Origin: Kordiimonas marina
GTDB taxonomy: Bacteria; Pseudomonadota; Alphaproteobacteria; Sphingomonadales; Kordiimonadaceae
Direction of reading: 5' to 3'
NCBI RefSeq assembly: GCF_023006325.1
Contig: NZ_JAINDF010000003.1
Coordinates: 1-64,000, forward strand
Length of the DNA stretch: 64,000 nucleotides
Part shown: piece after piece, positions 21,559 to 30,882 of the stretch
How positions within the stretch are numbered: the first letter of the stretch is position 1
Layout: each line of letters opens with the position of its first letter
The notes under the pieces: model-generated
What the model was told of the DNA's origin: nothing
The model's database searches: none
Seen by the model: the letters and a program-made list of their open reading frames with translations, nothing else
Position numbers and translations under genes: made by a program

Positions 21559-22236
21559 ATGACAGCCGTTCTTTCCCTGAAAGACCTCCGCAAAAGCTAC
21601 CAGCAGGGCCATAAGTCGCTCGAAATCCTCAAGGGAATCGACCTTGAGGTCCAGAAGGGTGAGCTTGTGGCGCTTGTTGGCGCGTCGGGCTCGGGCAAGT
21701 CGACCCTCTTGCAGATCACCGGCCTTCTGGACCGGCCCACGTCCGGTACCGTGATGATCGGCAGCGAGGACGCCAGCGGGATGCGCGATGATGGCCGCAC
21801 GCGGCTTCGCCAACAGAAGCTGGGCTTTGTCTATCAGTTCCATCATCTGCTGCCTGACTTTTCCGCGCTTGAAAATGTGGCCATTGCGCTGCGCATCAAA
21901 GGCATGTCGGACAAGGCGGCCAGCCAGGAAGCCACTGAAATCCTGACCCAGGTCGGCCTTGATGAACGGCTGGACCATGTGCCGTCCCAGCTTTCGGGTG
22001 GCGAACAGCAGCGTGTTGCCATTGCGCGCGCGGTGGCTGGTACCCCGGTCCTGTTGCTCGCCGACGAACCGACGGGCAATTTGGACGAGGAAACGGCAGG
22101 CCGGGTTTTCGACCTGTTCGTACGGCTTGTGCGGGACCGTGGCCTGACCGCCGTAATCGCCACCCACGACCGCGAGCTTGCCGCGCGGGCCGACCGTCAG
22201 CTTCACTTGCGTGAAGGACATCTCACCAGCGCTTGA
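21559..22236 (+). CDS. lolD: Lipoprotein-releasing ABC transporter ATPase LolD
   Basis: A 225-residue ABC ATPase. Walker A GASGSGKST is at 41-49, the Q-loop in YQFHHLLPDFSALENV, the signature LSGGEQQR from 145, and Walker B with LLLADEPTGNLDEET from 165. It drives lipoprotein release together with the upstream permease; nine bases separate the two genes. FHHLLPDFSALEN is typical of LolD rather than other MacB-type ATPases. Confidence 0.94.
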   Translation: MTAVLSLKDLRKSYQQGHKSLEILKGIDLEVQKGELVALVGASGSGKSTLLQITGLLDRPTSGTVMIGSEDASGMRDDGRTRLRQQKLGFVYQFHHLLPDFSALENVAIALRIKGMSDKAASQEATEILTQVGLDERLDHVPSQLSGGEQQRVAIARAVAGTPVLLLADEPTGNLDEETAGRVFDLFVRLVRDRGLTAVIATHDRELAARADRQLHLREGHLTSA

Positions 22237-22294
22237 GCCCGGCTTATGGTCGGGGTAGGGTAGGCTTCCACCTTGGTGGTGGGAGAAGGGCGTC

Positions 22295-22305
22295 ATGTAT
22301 GTTTT
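22295..22305 (+). promoter_or_regulatory. ATGTATGTTT motif upstream of dnaE
   Basis: One of four copies of the ten-base word ATGTATGTTT found in intergenic DNA of this window, here 44 bases before the dnaE ATG and followed by TTATAAG. It may be part of a promoter or a regulator site. Confidence 0.35.
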
Positions 22306-22348
22306 ATAAGAACCAGCACACTGGTCAGTTCATTGGGGGTACCGACGT

Positions 22349-25300
22349 ATGAGCCACGCCGGCTTTGTTCATTTGCGTGTTCACACGGCTTATTCGCTTT
22401 CCGAAGGCGCCATCCACGTCAAGGACATGATCAAACAGTGTGTCGGCCACAAGATGCCCGCGGTGGCGATGACGGATACGGACAATATGTTCGCAGCACT
22501 CGAGTTTTCGAGCTATGCGACCGATGCCGGTGTCCAGCCGATCATTGGCGTCACGCTCCATGTGAAGAACCCCTATATCGATGATACCGCCCGCGGCAAG
22601 AAGATGGTGGAGCCGGATGAGCTCGTCCTGCTCGCGCAAACGCCGGCCGGCTACAAGAACCTGATGAAGCTCGTCTCCAAGGCGCACCTGGAAAGCGATG
22701 CCCATGAAGGCGTGCAGTTGCCGATGGAGGCCTTTGAGGGCCATTCCGACGGCATCATCTGCCTGACCGGCGGGCCCGACGGCCCTGTGGGGCACCTTTT
22801 GCGCGCGGGGCAGGCGGAAGATGCCGAGGGCTGTCTTTTGAAACTGAAGGACCTGTTCGGCGACCGGCTCTATGTCGAGCTGATGCGCCATGGCGAACAG
22901 AAAGAGGAAGAAACCGAAGAGGCCTTCCTCGACCTCGCTTACAAGCATGACCTGCCGATTGTTGCCACCAACCGGCCTTTCTTCGTCGGGCCGGATATGT
23001 ATGCCGCGCATGACGCGCTCCTGTGCATGGCTGAAAGCACCTATGTGGCGGTGACCGACCGGCGCAAGCTCAATAAGGAATACCGTTTCAAGACGGCTGA
23101 AGAGATGGAGGAACTATTCAAGGACCTCCCGGAAGCCATTGAAAACACAATCAATATTGCGCAGCGCTGTGCCGCCAAGGTCGACAAGATCGCGCCGCTG
23201 TTGCCGAACTTTACCCAAGGCCAGGACGTGTCCGAGGCCGATATGCTGCGGACAGAGTCGGAAGACGGCCTGCGCGCCCGGCTCGATTTCAAGGCAGCGG
23301 AAGAAAAGCTCACGCCCGGCAAGGATGAGGAATGGGAGAAGGCCTACTGGGACCGGCTCGAATATGAGCTGGGGATCATCAACCAGATGGGCTTCCCGGG
23401 TTATTTCCTGATCGTTGCCGACTTTATCCAGTGGGCCAAGGACCACGATATCCCGGTGGGGCCAGGCCGTGGTTCGGGCGCGGGCTCGGTTGTCGCCTGG
23501 GCGCTCAAGATCACCGATTTGGACCCGCTTCGTTTCTCGCTGCTGTTCGAACGCTTCCTGAACCCGGAACGGGTGTCGATGCCTGACTTTGACGTCGACT
23601 TCTGCCAGGACAAGCGCGAACGCGTGATCCGCTATGTGCAGGACAAATACGGTTACGACCATGTGGCGCAGATCATCACCTTCGGTAAATTGCAGGCGCG
23701 CGCGGTGGTGAAAGCCTGCGGCCGCGTGATGCAGCAGCCGCACCCGGTGACCGACCGCCTGTCCAAGATGATCCCGAACGACCCGGGTAGCGCGATGACG
23801 CTGCAGGAGGCCATCGATTCCGAACCCCGCCTTCGGCACGAGATCGACTCTGACGAGCTGACGCGCCGGGTGATGGAACACGCCCTGAAGCTGGAGGGCT
23901 TTTACGCGCACTCATCCACCCACGCCGCGGGCGTGGTGATCGGCGACCGGCCGCTTGATGAGCTTGTGCCACTGTACCGAGACCCGAAATCCGACATGCC
24001 GGTAACCCAGTTCAACATGAAATGGGTGGAGCAGGCGGGTCTGGTGAAGTTCGACTTTCTCGGCCTCAAGACCCTCACGGTATTGGACCGCGCCGTCGAC
24101 TATATCCGGGACCGTGGGATCGAGGTGAGCCTGCCGGCTGTGCCGCTGGATGATGGGCCCAGCTATAAGCTGCTCGCCGCAGGCGATACCGCGGGCGTGT
24201 TCCAGCTTGAAAGTACCGGGATGCGGGCGGTCCTCAAGGGCCTGAGGCCGGATAAGTTCGAGGATATCATCGCTATCGTGGCGCTTTACCGCCCGGGCCC
24301 GATGGATAACATTCCCACCTATGTGGACCGCAAGCACGGACGGGAGCCCGTCGAATACCCGCACCCGATCCTTGAGGAAATCCTGGGGGAGACCTACGGC
24401 GTCATCATCTACCAGGAACAGGTGATGCAGATCGCGCAGGTCATGTCCGGCTACAGCCTCGGTGAGGCTGATCTTCTCAGGCGCGCGATGGGTAAAAAGA
24501 TCAAGGAGGAGATGGACAAGCAGCGTGGCCGCTTCTGTGACGGCGCGGTTGAGCGCGGCATCGACGCTGAGAAAGCCAGCTATATCTTCGACCTGGTTAC
24601 CAAGTTCGCGTCCTATGGCTTCAACAAATCCCACGCGGCCGCCTATGCGCTGGTCGCCTACCATACGGCCTACCTGAAGGCTAACTTCCCGGTCGAGTTC
24701 ATGGCGGCGATCATGACGCTCGATATGGGCAACACCGACAAGCTGGCGGCTTTCAAGCAGGAACTGCAACGGAGCGAGATTCCGCTTCTCCTGCCGGACA
24801 TCAATAACTCGGAAGTGCCTTTCACGGTCGAAAAGGTTGCGGACCCCTACTGTGAGGACGGCGACCCGCGCCATAACCTCGGCGTTCGCTATGCTCTTGG
24901 CGCCATTAAGGGTGTGGGCGAAAAGGCGATGGAAGCCATCGTCGCGGAACGCAAGGAAAACGGACCCTTCAAGGACCTGTTTGATTTTGCCGAGCGGGTC
25001 GATCCCAAGCTCCTGAACAAGCGTCAGATCGAACGTCTGGCAGCCGCTGGCGCCTTCGATGGCCTGGTGCCCGACCGGGCGCAGGCTTATGCCGCCGCCG
25101 ATCTCATCATGCGGACAGCGCAGATGGAAGCGCGCGAACGGGAAAGTGACCAGGTTAGCCTGTTCGGGGGTGAGCTCGCACAGGTCGTTGAGCGGCCGAG
25201 CCTGCCGGTTGTCCGCAGTTGGACCGATACCGAAATGCTGGAGGAGGAAAAGAAAGCCGTCGGCTTCTATATTTCCGCCCATCCGCTCGATGCTTACGAA

Positions 25301-25858
25301 ACCGTGCTGGAGCGCGAACGGATTGTGCCGGCGCGGGAAGTCTACAGTGACTTTGGCCTTGTCGGCCAGACCATCCGCATGGCGGGCGCCATCGCAGGCT
25401 ACCGTGAGGGTAACACCAAGCGCGGAAGCAAGTTCGGCCGCCTGACGCTATCTGACCGTACTGATGCGTTCGAGATCATGGCGTTCGAGGACGACCTGGA
25501 GCGGATGCGGGCGCTGGTGGAGGAGGGCGCACCGGTTGTGGTGTCCGTCCAGGTACGTAAGCGGGATGAAGACGACAGCGTCGGCCTTTCGTGCCGATCG
25601 ATTGAATCGCTCGAAACCGTGGCGTCGCAATCCTCCAAGGGCCTGTTCGTCGAGGTGGAAGACGGCAAGGCTTTCGCGGCGATGAAGGCGAGCCTAGACC
25701 GTAAGGTCGGCGGTAAAGGGCGCATCACGGTCAGGGTGCCGGTGGCGGACGAAAAACGCCATGCGGAATTCCGGCTGACCGGCCGCTACAAGGTAACCCC
25801 GGAGCTCAGGCAGGCGATCGCCGCTGAAATGGGCGTCCTGTCGGTGGAGGAGGTCTAA
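22349..25858 (+). CDS. dnaE: DNA polymerase III subunit alpha
   Basis: Replicative polymerase catalytic subunit, 1169 residues, the usual DnaE1 length. The N-terminal PHP domain opens with LRVHTAYSLSEGAI. The palm carries the catalytic aspartates in PDFDVDF (about 412-418) after GPGRGSGAGSVVAW. A helix-hairpin-helix and an OB-fold domain follow (QTIRMAGAIAGY at about 1007). SD-like GGGGG precedes the ATG. It lies downstream of lolD with a 112-base spacer and three bases before the Nudix gene. Confidence 0.97.
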   Translation: MSHAGFVHLRVHTAYSLSEGAIHVKDMIKQCVGHKMPAVAMTDTDNMFAALEFSSYATDAGVQPIIGVTLHVKNPYIDDTARGKKMVEPDELVLLAQTPAGYKNLMKLVSKAHLESDAHEGVQLPMEAFEGHSDGIICLTGGPDGPVGHLLRAGQAEDAEGCLLKLKDLFGDRLYVELMRHGEQKEEETEEAFLDLAYKHDLPIVATNRPFFVGPDMYAAHDALLCMAESTYVAVTDRRKLNKEYRFKTAEEMEELFKDLPEAIENTINIAQRCAAKVDKIAPLLPNFTQGQDVSEADMLRTESEDGLRARLDFKAAEEKLTPGKDEEWEKAYWDRLEYELGIINQMGFPGYFLIVADFIQWAKDHDIPVGPGRGSGAGSVVAWALKITDLDPLRFSLLFERFLNPERVSMPDFDVDFCQDKRERVIRYVQDKYGYDHVAQIITFGKLQARAVVKACGRVMQQPHPVTDRLSKMIPNDPGSAMTLQEAIDSEPRLRHEIDSDELTRRVMEHALKLEGFYAHSSTHAAGVVIGDRPLDELVPLYRDPKSDMPVTQFNMKWVEQAGLVKFDFLGLKTLTVLDRAVDYIRDRGIEVSLPAVPLDDGPSYKLLAAGDTAGVFQLESTGMRAVLKGLRPDKFEDIIAIVALYRPGPMDNIPTYVDRKHGREPVEYPHPILEEILGETYGVIIYQEQVMQIAQVMSGYSLGEADLLRRAMGKKIKEEMDKQRGRFCDGAVERGIDAEKASYIFDLVTKFASYGFNKSHAAAYALVAYHTAYLKANFPVEFMAAIMTLDMGNTDKLAAFKQELQRSEIPLLLPDINNSEVPFTVEKVADPYCEDGDPRHNLGVRYALGAIKGVGEKAMEAIVAERKENGPFKDLFDFAERVDPKLLNKRQIERLAAAGAFDGLVPDRAQAYAAADLIMRTAQMEARERESDQVSLFGGELAQVVERPSLPVVRSWTDTEMLEEEKKAVGFYISAHPLDAYETVLERERIVPAREVYSDFGLVGQTIRMAGAIAGYREGNTKRGSKFGRLTLSDRTDAFEIMAFEDDLERMRALVEEGAPVVVSVQVRKRDEDDSVGLSCRSIESLETVASQSSKGLFVEVEDGKAFAAMKASLDRKVGGKGRITVRVPVADEKRHAEFRLTGRYKVTPELRQAIAAEMGVLSVEEV

Positions 25859-25861
25859 GCC

Positions 25862-26629
25862 ATGACGGAACGGCGGCCGATTGCCATGCCTAAGCCTGCA
25901 TCCTCCATTCTGTTGATCCGGGACGGAGGGCAGGGGCTTGAGGTTCTGATGACTGAACGGGCCCAGACCATGAGGTTCGCCCCGGGGGCTTTTGTCTTCC
26001 CGGGCGGTAAGGTCGACAGGATGGACCAGGCCTTCTGGCGCTGGCAGGGCCGGACAACCGGGGTTAAGGCCTACAGGGACCTCCCTTACCGTGTTGCCGC
26101 CTTGAGGGAGCTTTATGAGGAAGCCGGGGTTCTTCATATGGAGGAACCTGTCGGGGATGCGCACCTTGTGCACCGTATCCCGGCGCGGGTGCCGTTTTCC
26201 CGGGTGCTGGAAATCGCTGGTGGCCTGCTGGATACCGCGTCACTCGTGCCGTTCGCACACTGGGTCACGCCGGAACCGATGCCGCGCCGCTTCGATACCT
26301 ATTTTTACCTCGCCGCCCACAAAGGCCAGGCCGCGCGCCATGACGGCTCGGAAGCCGTGTCGATGAAATGGGTTAGTCCGCGCAAACTGCTGGCGGACTG
26401 GGAAGCTGAGCGCACCCCGCTGATGTTCCCGACCCGCCTCAATTTGATGAAGCTTGCACGGGCGAGCACGGTGACACAGGCGCTTCTTGAGGCCCGCCGT
26501 GAACGTATTGTGCGCACGCTTCCGCAGGTCAATATGCAAGACCGGGGCGTGCGGCTGACAATCGACGCGGCTACCGGCTATGGCGTCACCGAGGCGACCG
26601 AGCGCGAACTCAGCGTCGAACGCCCGTAA
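25862..26629 (+). CDS. Nudix hydrolase with enlarged Nudix box
   Basis: A 255-residue protein starting three bases after dnaE, with GGAGG upstream. The Nudix motif is split: FPGGKVD near residue 42 and LRELYEEAGVL near 80. About 20 residues are inserted between the glycine and the REx2-EExG part, resembling the NUDT19-type coenzyme A pyrophosphatases. The metal-binding glutamates are present. The substrate is not known; a CoA or nucleoside diphosphate derivative is an inference. Confidence 0.8.
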   Translation: MTERRPIAMPKPASSILLIRDGGQGLEVLMTERAQTMRFAPGAFVFPGGKVDRMDQAFWRWQGRTTGVKAYRDLPYRVAALRELYEEAGVLHMEEPVGDAHLVHRIPARVPFSRVLEIAGGLLDTASLVPFAHWVTPEPMPRRFDTYFYLAAHKGQAARHDGSEAVSMKWVSPRKLLADWEAERTPLMFPTRLNLMKLARASTVTQALLEARRERIVRTLPQVNMQDRGVRLTIDAATGYGVTEATERELSVERP

Positions 26630-26638
26630 AACCGGCGT

Positions 26639-26666
26639 TTTACCATAAGAAAAAGCTTGCTATTAT
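26639..26666 (+). promoter_or_regulatory. Putative rpsB promoter
   Basis: A -35-like TTTACC (26639-26644) and a TATTAT -10 (26661-26666) preceded by TGC, an extended -10, are spaced by 16 bases. Transcription from here would give a leader of about 130 bases before rpsB, long enough for S2 autogenous control. Confidence 0.5.
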
Positions 26667-26801
26667 ACCCTGCGCGGACTATACGAGCCGCGACTTCACA
26701 CGTGGGGTAGGCTTTCTGCTGTGTTGGCAGGCCGCCATCCGGTGTCCGGAATTGTCTGGGCGCACACCTCACGGAGGCTAAACCGGAAAAGGAGATATAG
26801 T

Positions 26802-27620
26802 ATGGCTATGCCCGTAGTCGACATGCGCGCCCTTTTGGAAGCAGGCGTGCACTTTGGTCACCAAACCCACCGTTGGAACCCGAAAATGGCGCCGTTCATC
26901 TTTGGCGAGCGCAACGGTATCCATATCGTAGACCTGAGCCAGACGGTTCCCTACATGACCCGCGCTCTGCAGGCTGTTCGTGACGTTGTTGCCGGTGGCG
27001 GCCGCGTTCTGTTCGTCGGCACCAAGCGCCAGGCTTCGCCGATCATCGCTGAAGCCGCTCAGCGCTGCGGTCAGTATTATGTGAACCACCGCTGGCTCGG
27101 TGGCATGATGACCAACTGGCAGACCATCAGCCTGTCGATCAAGCGCCTGAAGCAGCTTGATGAGCAGCTGAACCAGGAACACACCGGCCTGACCAAGAAA
27201 GAAACCCTGACCCTGACCCGTCAGCGCGACAAGCTGAAGCTTTCGCTCGGTGGTATCCAGGACATGGGCGGCCTGCCGGACATCATCGTCGTCGTTGACG
27301 TGATCCGCGACGATATCGCGATTGCTGAAGCCAACCGTCTTGGTATCCCGGTTGTCGGCGTTGTCGACACCAACTCCAAGCCGGACGGCGTTGACTACCC
27401 GATCCCGGGTAACGATGACGCGACCCGCGCCATCCGCCTCTACTGCGACATGGTTGCTGAAGCCGCTCTTGACGGTATTCAGGCTGAGCTGGCTGCCCAG
27501 GGCGTTGACCTTGGCGCCGCTGCTGAAGCCCCGACTGAAGAAGCTGCCGCTGAGGCGCCGGCTGAAGAAGCTGCTGCTGAAGCCCCGGCCGAAGCTGCTG
27601 CTGAAGAAGCAAAGGCGTAA
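26802..27620 (+). CDS. rpsB: 30S ribosomal protein S2
   Basis: Core small-subunit protein, 272 residues, starting at the ATG 26802 behind AAAAGGAG. Motifs [31 protein letters not shown] and [16 protein letters not shown] are typical S2. The last 35 residues form an Ala/Glu-rich tail built of near-repeats of EEAAAEAP, an extension beyond the E. coli protein seen in many alphaproteobacteria. It is followed by a hairpin and tsf. Confidence 0.97.
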   Translation: MAMPVVDMRALLEAGVHFGHQTHRWNPKMAPFIFGERNGIHIVDLSQTVPYMTRALQAVRDVVAGGGRVLFVGTKRQASPIIAEAAQRCGQYYVNHRWLGGMMTNWQTISLSIKRLKQLDEQLNQEHTGLTKKETLTLTRQRDKLKLSLGGIQDMGGLPDIIVVVDVIRDDIAIAEANRLGIPVVGVVDTNSKPDGVDYPIPGNDDATRAIRLYCDMVAEAALDGIQAELAAQGVDLGAAAEAPTEEAAAEAPAEEAAAEAPAEAAAEEAKA

Positions 27621-27635
27621 CAATTCTCGGTTAAG

Positions 27636-27664
27636 GCTCCCGGATGGCCCGGCCGTCCGGGAGC
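27636..27664 (+). terminator. Hairpin between rpsB and tsf
   Basis: A 9-bp perfect stem, GCTCCCGGA (27636-27644) with TCCGGGAGC (27656-27664), and an 11-base GC-rich loop are followed by TTCATCATATTTG. There is no clean T-tract, so it may be a partial terminator that sets the S2 to EF-Ts ratio, as at the rpsB-tsf junction of E. coli. Confidence 0.6.
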
Positions 27665-27722
27665 TTCATCATATTTGATATTGTCACGTTTATGAGCGTG
27701 AGAGATCTAAAGGGGACCCCCA

Positions 27723-28649
27723 ATGGCACAAATTACCGCCGCTCTTGTTAAAGAACTGCGCGAAAAGTCCGGCGCAGGCATGATGGACTGCAAAAAAGCG
27801 CTGGCCGAAAACGATGGTGACCTCGAAGCCGCTGTTGACTGGCTGCGCACCAAAGGCCTCGCCGCCGCTGCCAAGAAATCCGGCCGGATTGCCGCTGAAG
27901 GCCTCGTCGGCATCAAAGCTGAAGGCAACAAAGCAGCTGCGATCGAAGTGAACTCTGAAACCGACTTCGTTGCCCGTAACGAGCTGTTCCAGAAGTTCGT
28001 ATCCGACCTCGCTGGCGTTGCTTTTGAAGTTGGCACCGACGTTGAAGCCATCAAAGCCGCTCCGTACCCGGGCGCAGGCAAGCCGGTGGCTGAAGTCCTG
28101 ACCGACAACATCGCCAAGATCGGTGAAAACCAGAGCATCCGCCGCGCGGCTGTCCTGGAAGTTGATGAAGGCTATGTTGCTTCCTACGTTCACAGCGCCG
28201 TTGCTGATGGCATGGGCAAGATCGCCGTTCTCGTTGCGCTGAAGTCGACCGCTGGTGAAGACGCTCTCGCCGCTCTTGGCAAACAGCTTGCCATGCATAT
28301 CGCCGCAGCGAACCCGGCATCGCTTTCGGAAGCTGACCTTGATCCGGAACTCGTTGAACGCGAGAAGCAGGTTCAGATCGAGAAAGCCAAAGAATCCGGC
28401 AAGCCGATGGAAATCATCGAGAAGATGATCGTTGGCCGTATGCGCAAATACTATGAAGAAGTCGTTCTTCTGAACCAGATCTTCGTCATCGACGGCGAAA
28501 CCAAGATTTCTGACGTTGTTGCCAAGGCTGCTAAAGATGCTGGCGCACCGATCGAGCTCGTCGGTTTTGTTCGCATGGAAATGGGCGAAGGCCTCGCGAA
28601 GAAAGAAGAAGACTTCGCTGCTGAAGTGGCCGCCGCTGTTGGCCAGTAA
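27723..28649 (+). CDS. tsf: Translation elongation factor Ts
   Basis: Nucleotide exchange factor for EF-Tu, 308 residues. It starts with the UBA-like [21 protein letters not shown], contains the conserved [10 protein letters not shown] that contacts EF-Tu, and has the two-part core domain and C-terminal module typical of the longer bacterial forms. AAAGGGGA precedes the ATG. It is co-transcribed with rpsB across a hairpin and closed by a strong terminator. Confidence 0.97.
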   Translation: MAQITAALVKELREKSGAGMMDCKKALAENDGDLEAAVDWLRTKGLAAAAKKSGRIAAEGLVGIKAEGNKAAAIEVNSETDFVARNELFQKFVSDLAGVAFEVGTDVEAIKAAPYPGAGKPVAEVLTDNIAKIGENQSIRRAAVLEVDEGYVASYVHSAVADGMGKIAVLVALKSTAGEDALAALGKQLAMHIAAANPASLSEADLDPELVEREKQVQIEKAKESGKPMEIIEKMIVGRMRKYYEEVVLLNQIFVIDGETKISDVVAKAAKDAGAPIELVGFVRMEMGEGLAKKEEDFAAEVAAAVGQ

Positions 28650-28670
28650 GGCACCTAGCCGCTAAATGTT

Positions 28671-28703
28671 AAAGCCCAGGAGACATTCTCCTGGGCTTTT
28701 TTA
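28671..28703 (+). terminator. Terminator after tsf
   Basis: The stem AGCCCAGGAG (28673-28682) pairs with CTCCTGGGCT (28688-28697) around a 5-base loop, flanked by AA and a run of six T. It ends the rpsB-tsf transcript and implies a separate promoter for pyrH in the 28704-28830 spacer, which I cannot place exactly. Confidence 0.92.
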
Positions 28704-28830
28704 TAATCTGTTCGATGCCATACCCGGCGGGGTGTGGCGCCCTGTAAAATTTTAACGAAACATAGGTAGCCAATTGCGGTGTGAGCGGATAAGCTGCCGC
28801 GGGCTAAGTATTTGAGGAAGGTGGAGAACT

Positions 28831-29556
28831 ATGTCGAGCGGGCCAAAATATAAGCGCGTTCTGTTGAAGCTGTCCGGTGAAGCCCTGATGGGGAACGGCA
28901 GCTACGGGATCGATCCGGAAACGGCAGCGCGTGTATCGCGTGAGATCAAGCAGGCGCGGGATATTGGCACGGAAGTCTGTGTGGTTGTCGGGGGCGGGAA
29001 TATCTTCCGCGGCCTCAAGGGCGCGGCAGAGGGACTCGACCGTTCTACAGCTGACTATATGGGAATGCTGGCGACCGTGATGAACGCGCTGGCGCTTCAG
29101 AATGCGCTTGAGAAAGTTGGCGTCGACACCCGTGTGCTGTCCGCCATCCCGATGGCAAGCGTGAGCGAGCCCTATATCCGCCGCCGTGCGATCCGGCATC
29201 TGGAAAAGGGCAGGGTCGTCATTTTCGCGGCCGGTACCGGCAACCCCTTCTTTACGACCGATACCGCCGCGGCACTGCGTGCGGCGGAAATGAACTGCAA
29301 CGCCCTTCTGAAAGGGACGCAGGTGGACGGCGTCTATAACGCCGACCCGAAAAAGGACCCGACTGCGGTTCGCTACGAAAGCCTGAGCTATATGGATGTG
29401 TTGACCCAGGACCTGAAGGTCATGGATGCCTCCGCCATTTCGCTCAGCCGTGAGAACAATATCCCCATCGTCGTGTTTTCGATTCATAGTCAGAATGAGC
29501 TCGTCAATGTATTGAAGGGCGATGGGACCTGCACTGTTGTTGGTGAGGAGCAATAA
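28831..29556 (+). CDS. pyrH: UMP kinase
   Basis: Bacterial-type uridylate kinase of the amino-acid-kinase fold (241 residues). It phosphorylates UMP to UDP for pyrimidine and nucleotide-sugar synthesis. Signatures are [44 protein letters not shown] and [19 protein letters not shown] precedes the ATG. It is first in the pyrH-frr-uppS-cdsA-dxr-rseP run. Confidence 0.97.
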   Translation: MSSGPKYKRVLLKLSGEALMGNGSYGIDPETAARVSREIKQARDIGTEVCVVVGGGNIFRGLKGAAEGLDRSTADYMGMLATVMNALALQNALEKVGVDTRVLSAIPMASVSEPYIRRRAIRHLEKGRVVIFAAGTGNPFFTTDTAAALRAAEMNCNALLKGTQVDGVYNADPKKDPTAVRYESLSYMDVLTQDLKVMDASAISLSRENNIPIVVFSIHSQNELVNVLKGDGTCTVVGEEQ

Positions 29557-29558
29557 TC

Positions 29559-30122
29559 ATGAGTGATGAAGAACTGGACCTTGGTGATATTGAACGGCGC
29601 ATGAAAGGTGCCGTTGAGGCGCTGAAGCATGAATTCGCTGGCCTGAGGAGCGGCCGGGCATCGGCAAGCCTGCTGGAGCCTGTCGTGGTGGACGTTTACG
29701 GTGCCTCCATGCCGCTTAACCAGGTTGGGACGATCTCGGTGCCGGAGCCGCGCATGTTGTCGGTCTCTGTTTGGGACAAGTCGAATGCGTCGGCGGTTGA
29801 GAAGGCGATCCGCAACGCGGGCCTCGGCCTTAACCCCATGCTGGACGGGACGCTTGTGCGTATCCCGATCCCGGAGCTGAACGCCGAACGCCGGGCCGAG
29901 CTTGCCAAAGTGGCTGGCAAATATGCCGAACAGGCGCGGATCGCAGTCCGCAATGTGCGCCGGGATGGCATGGATCAGCTGAAGCGCATGGAAAAAGACA
30001 AGGCGATCAGCGAAGACGACCATAAAATGTATGCCGATGAGGTACAGTCGCTGACGGACCAGTATATTGGTCAGATCGACAGTGCACTGCAAACCAAAGA
30101 AGCGGAAATTACACAGGTCTGA
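29559..30122 (+). CDS. frr: Ribosome recycling factor
   Basis: A 187-residue protein that splits post-termination ribosomes with EF-G. It shows the three-helix-bundle domain ([23 protein letters not shown]) and the beta-alpha-beta insert ([39 protein letters not shown]). The length is typical. It begins two bases after pyrH behind GGAG. Confidence 0.97.
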   Translation: MSDEELDLGDIERRMKGAVEALKHEFAGLRSGRASASLLEPVVVDVYGASMPLNQVGTISVPEPRMLSVSVWDKSNASAVEKAIRNAGLGLNPMLDGTLVRIPIPELNAERRAELAKVAGKYAEQARIAVRNVRRDGMDQLKRMEKDKAISEDDHKMYADEVQSLTDQYIGQIDSALQTKEAEITQV

Positions 30123-30124
30123 TA

Positions 30125-30868
30125 ATGACGGCAGGTATTCAGCCCCTTTCTGAAAATGGTGGAGACGTTTCTGCTCCCCGGCATGTCGCTATCATCATGG
30201 ATGGCAACGGCCGTTGGGCCGCGAAAAGGCGTCTGCCGCGTTCCGCGGGACACAGACGGGGGGCTGAAGCCGTACGTGAGGCGATCAGCGGCGCTTTGAA
30301 AGCTGGCGTCGAGTATCTGACGCTCTACGCCTTCTCCAGTGAAAACTGGAACCGCCCGCAGGAGGAAGTCACCGACCTGATGGGCTTGCTCAAGCTTTAC
30401 CTCAGCCGGGAAGTGAAAAGCCTGTCGAAGCAGGGGATCCGGCTGAAGGTCATCGGGCGCCGGAAGCGTCTGTCCGAAGATATCAATGAGATGATCGAGC
30501 GGGCGGAGACGCAGACCAGGGACAATAAGCGGATGACCTTGGTGATCGCGCTGAGTTATGGCGGCCGGGACGAAATCCTGGATGCCGTGCGGTCCATCGC
30601 CGCTGATGTGGCGGACGGGCGTATGTCGATCGATGATATCGATGAGGCCCGCTTCCAGAATTCGCTCGCTACCCACGATTTGCCGGATCCGGACCTGATT
30701 ATCCGGACGAGCGGCGAACAGCGCCTGTCAAACTTCCTTTTGTGGCAGGCCGCTTACTCTGAGTTCCTGTTCCTCGATCTGCTATGGCCGGATTTCACTG
30801 AAGAAACCTTTGCCAGTGCGATGGAAGAATATCAGGGCCGTCACCGCCGTTTCGGCGGTCGCCCTTAG
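30125..30868 (+). CDS. uppS: Isoprenyl transferase (undecaprenyl diphosphate synthase)
   Basis: A cis-prenyltransferase (247 residues) making the C55 lipid carrier for peptidoglycan and surface polysaccharides. The catalytic loop MDGNGRWA places the Mg-binding aspartate at residue 26, followed by RSAGHRRGAEAVR. YAFSSENWNRP and the C-terminal RTSGEQRLSNFLLWQ are also conserved. It begins two bases after frr and precedes cdsA. Confidence 0.96.
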   Translation: MTAGIQPLSENGGDVSAPRHVAIIMDGNGRWAAKRRLPRSAGHRRGAEAVREAISGALKAGVEYLTLYAFSSENWNRPQEEVTDLMGLLKLYLSREVKSLSKQGIRLKVIGRRKRLSEDINEMIERAETQTRDNKRMTLVIALSYGGRDEILDAVRSIAADVADGRMSIDDIDEARFQNSLATHDLPDPDLIIRTSGEQRLSNFLLWQAAYSEFLFLDLLWPDFTEETFASAMEEYQGRHRRFGGRP

Positions 30869-30882
30869 AAAGAAAGCCCTTC

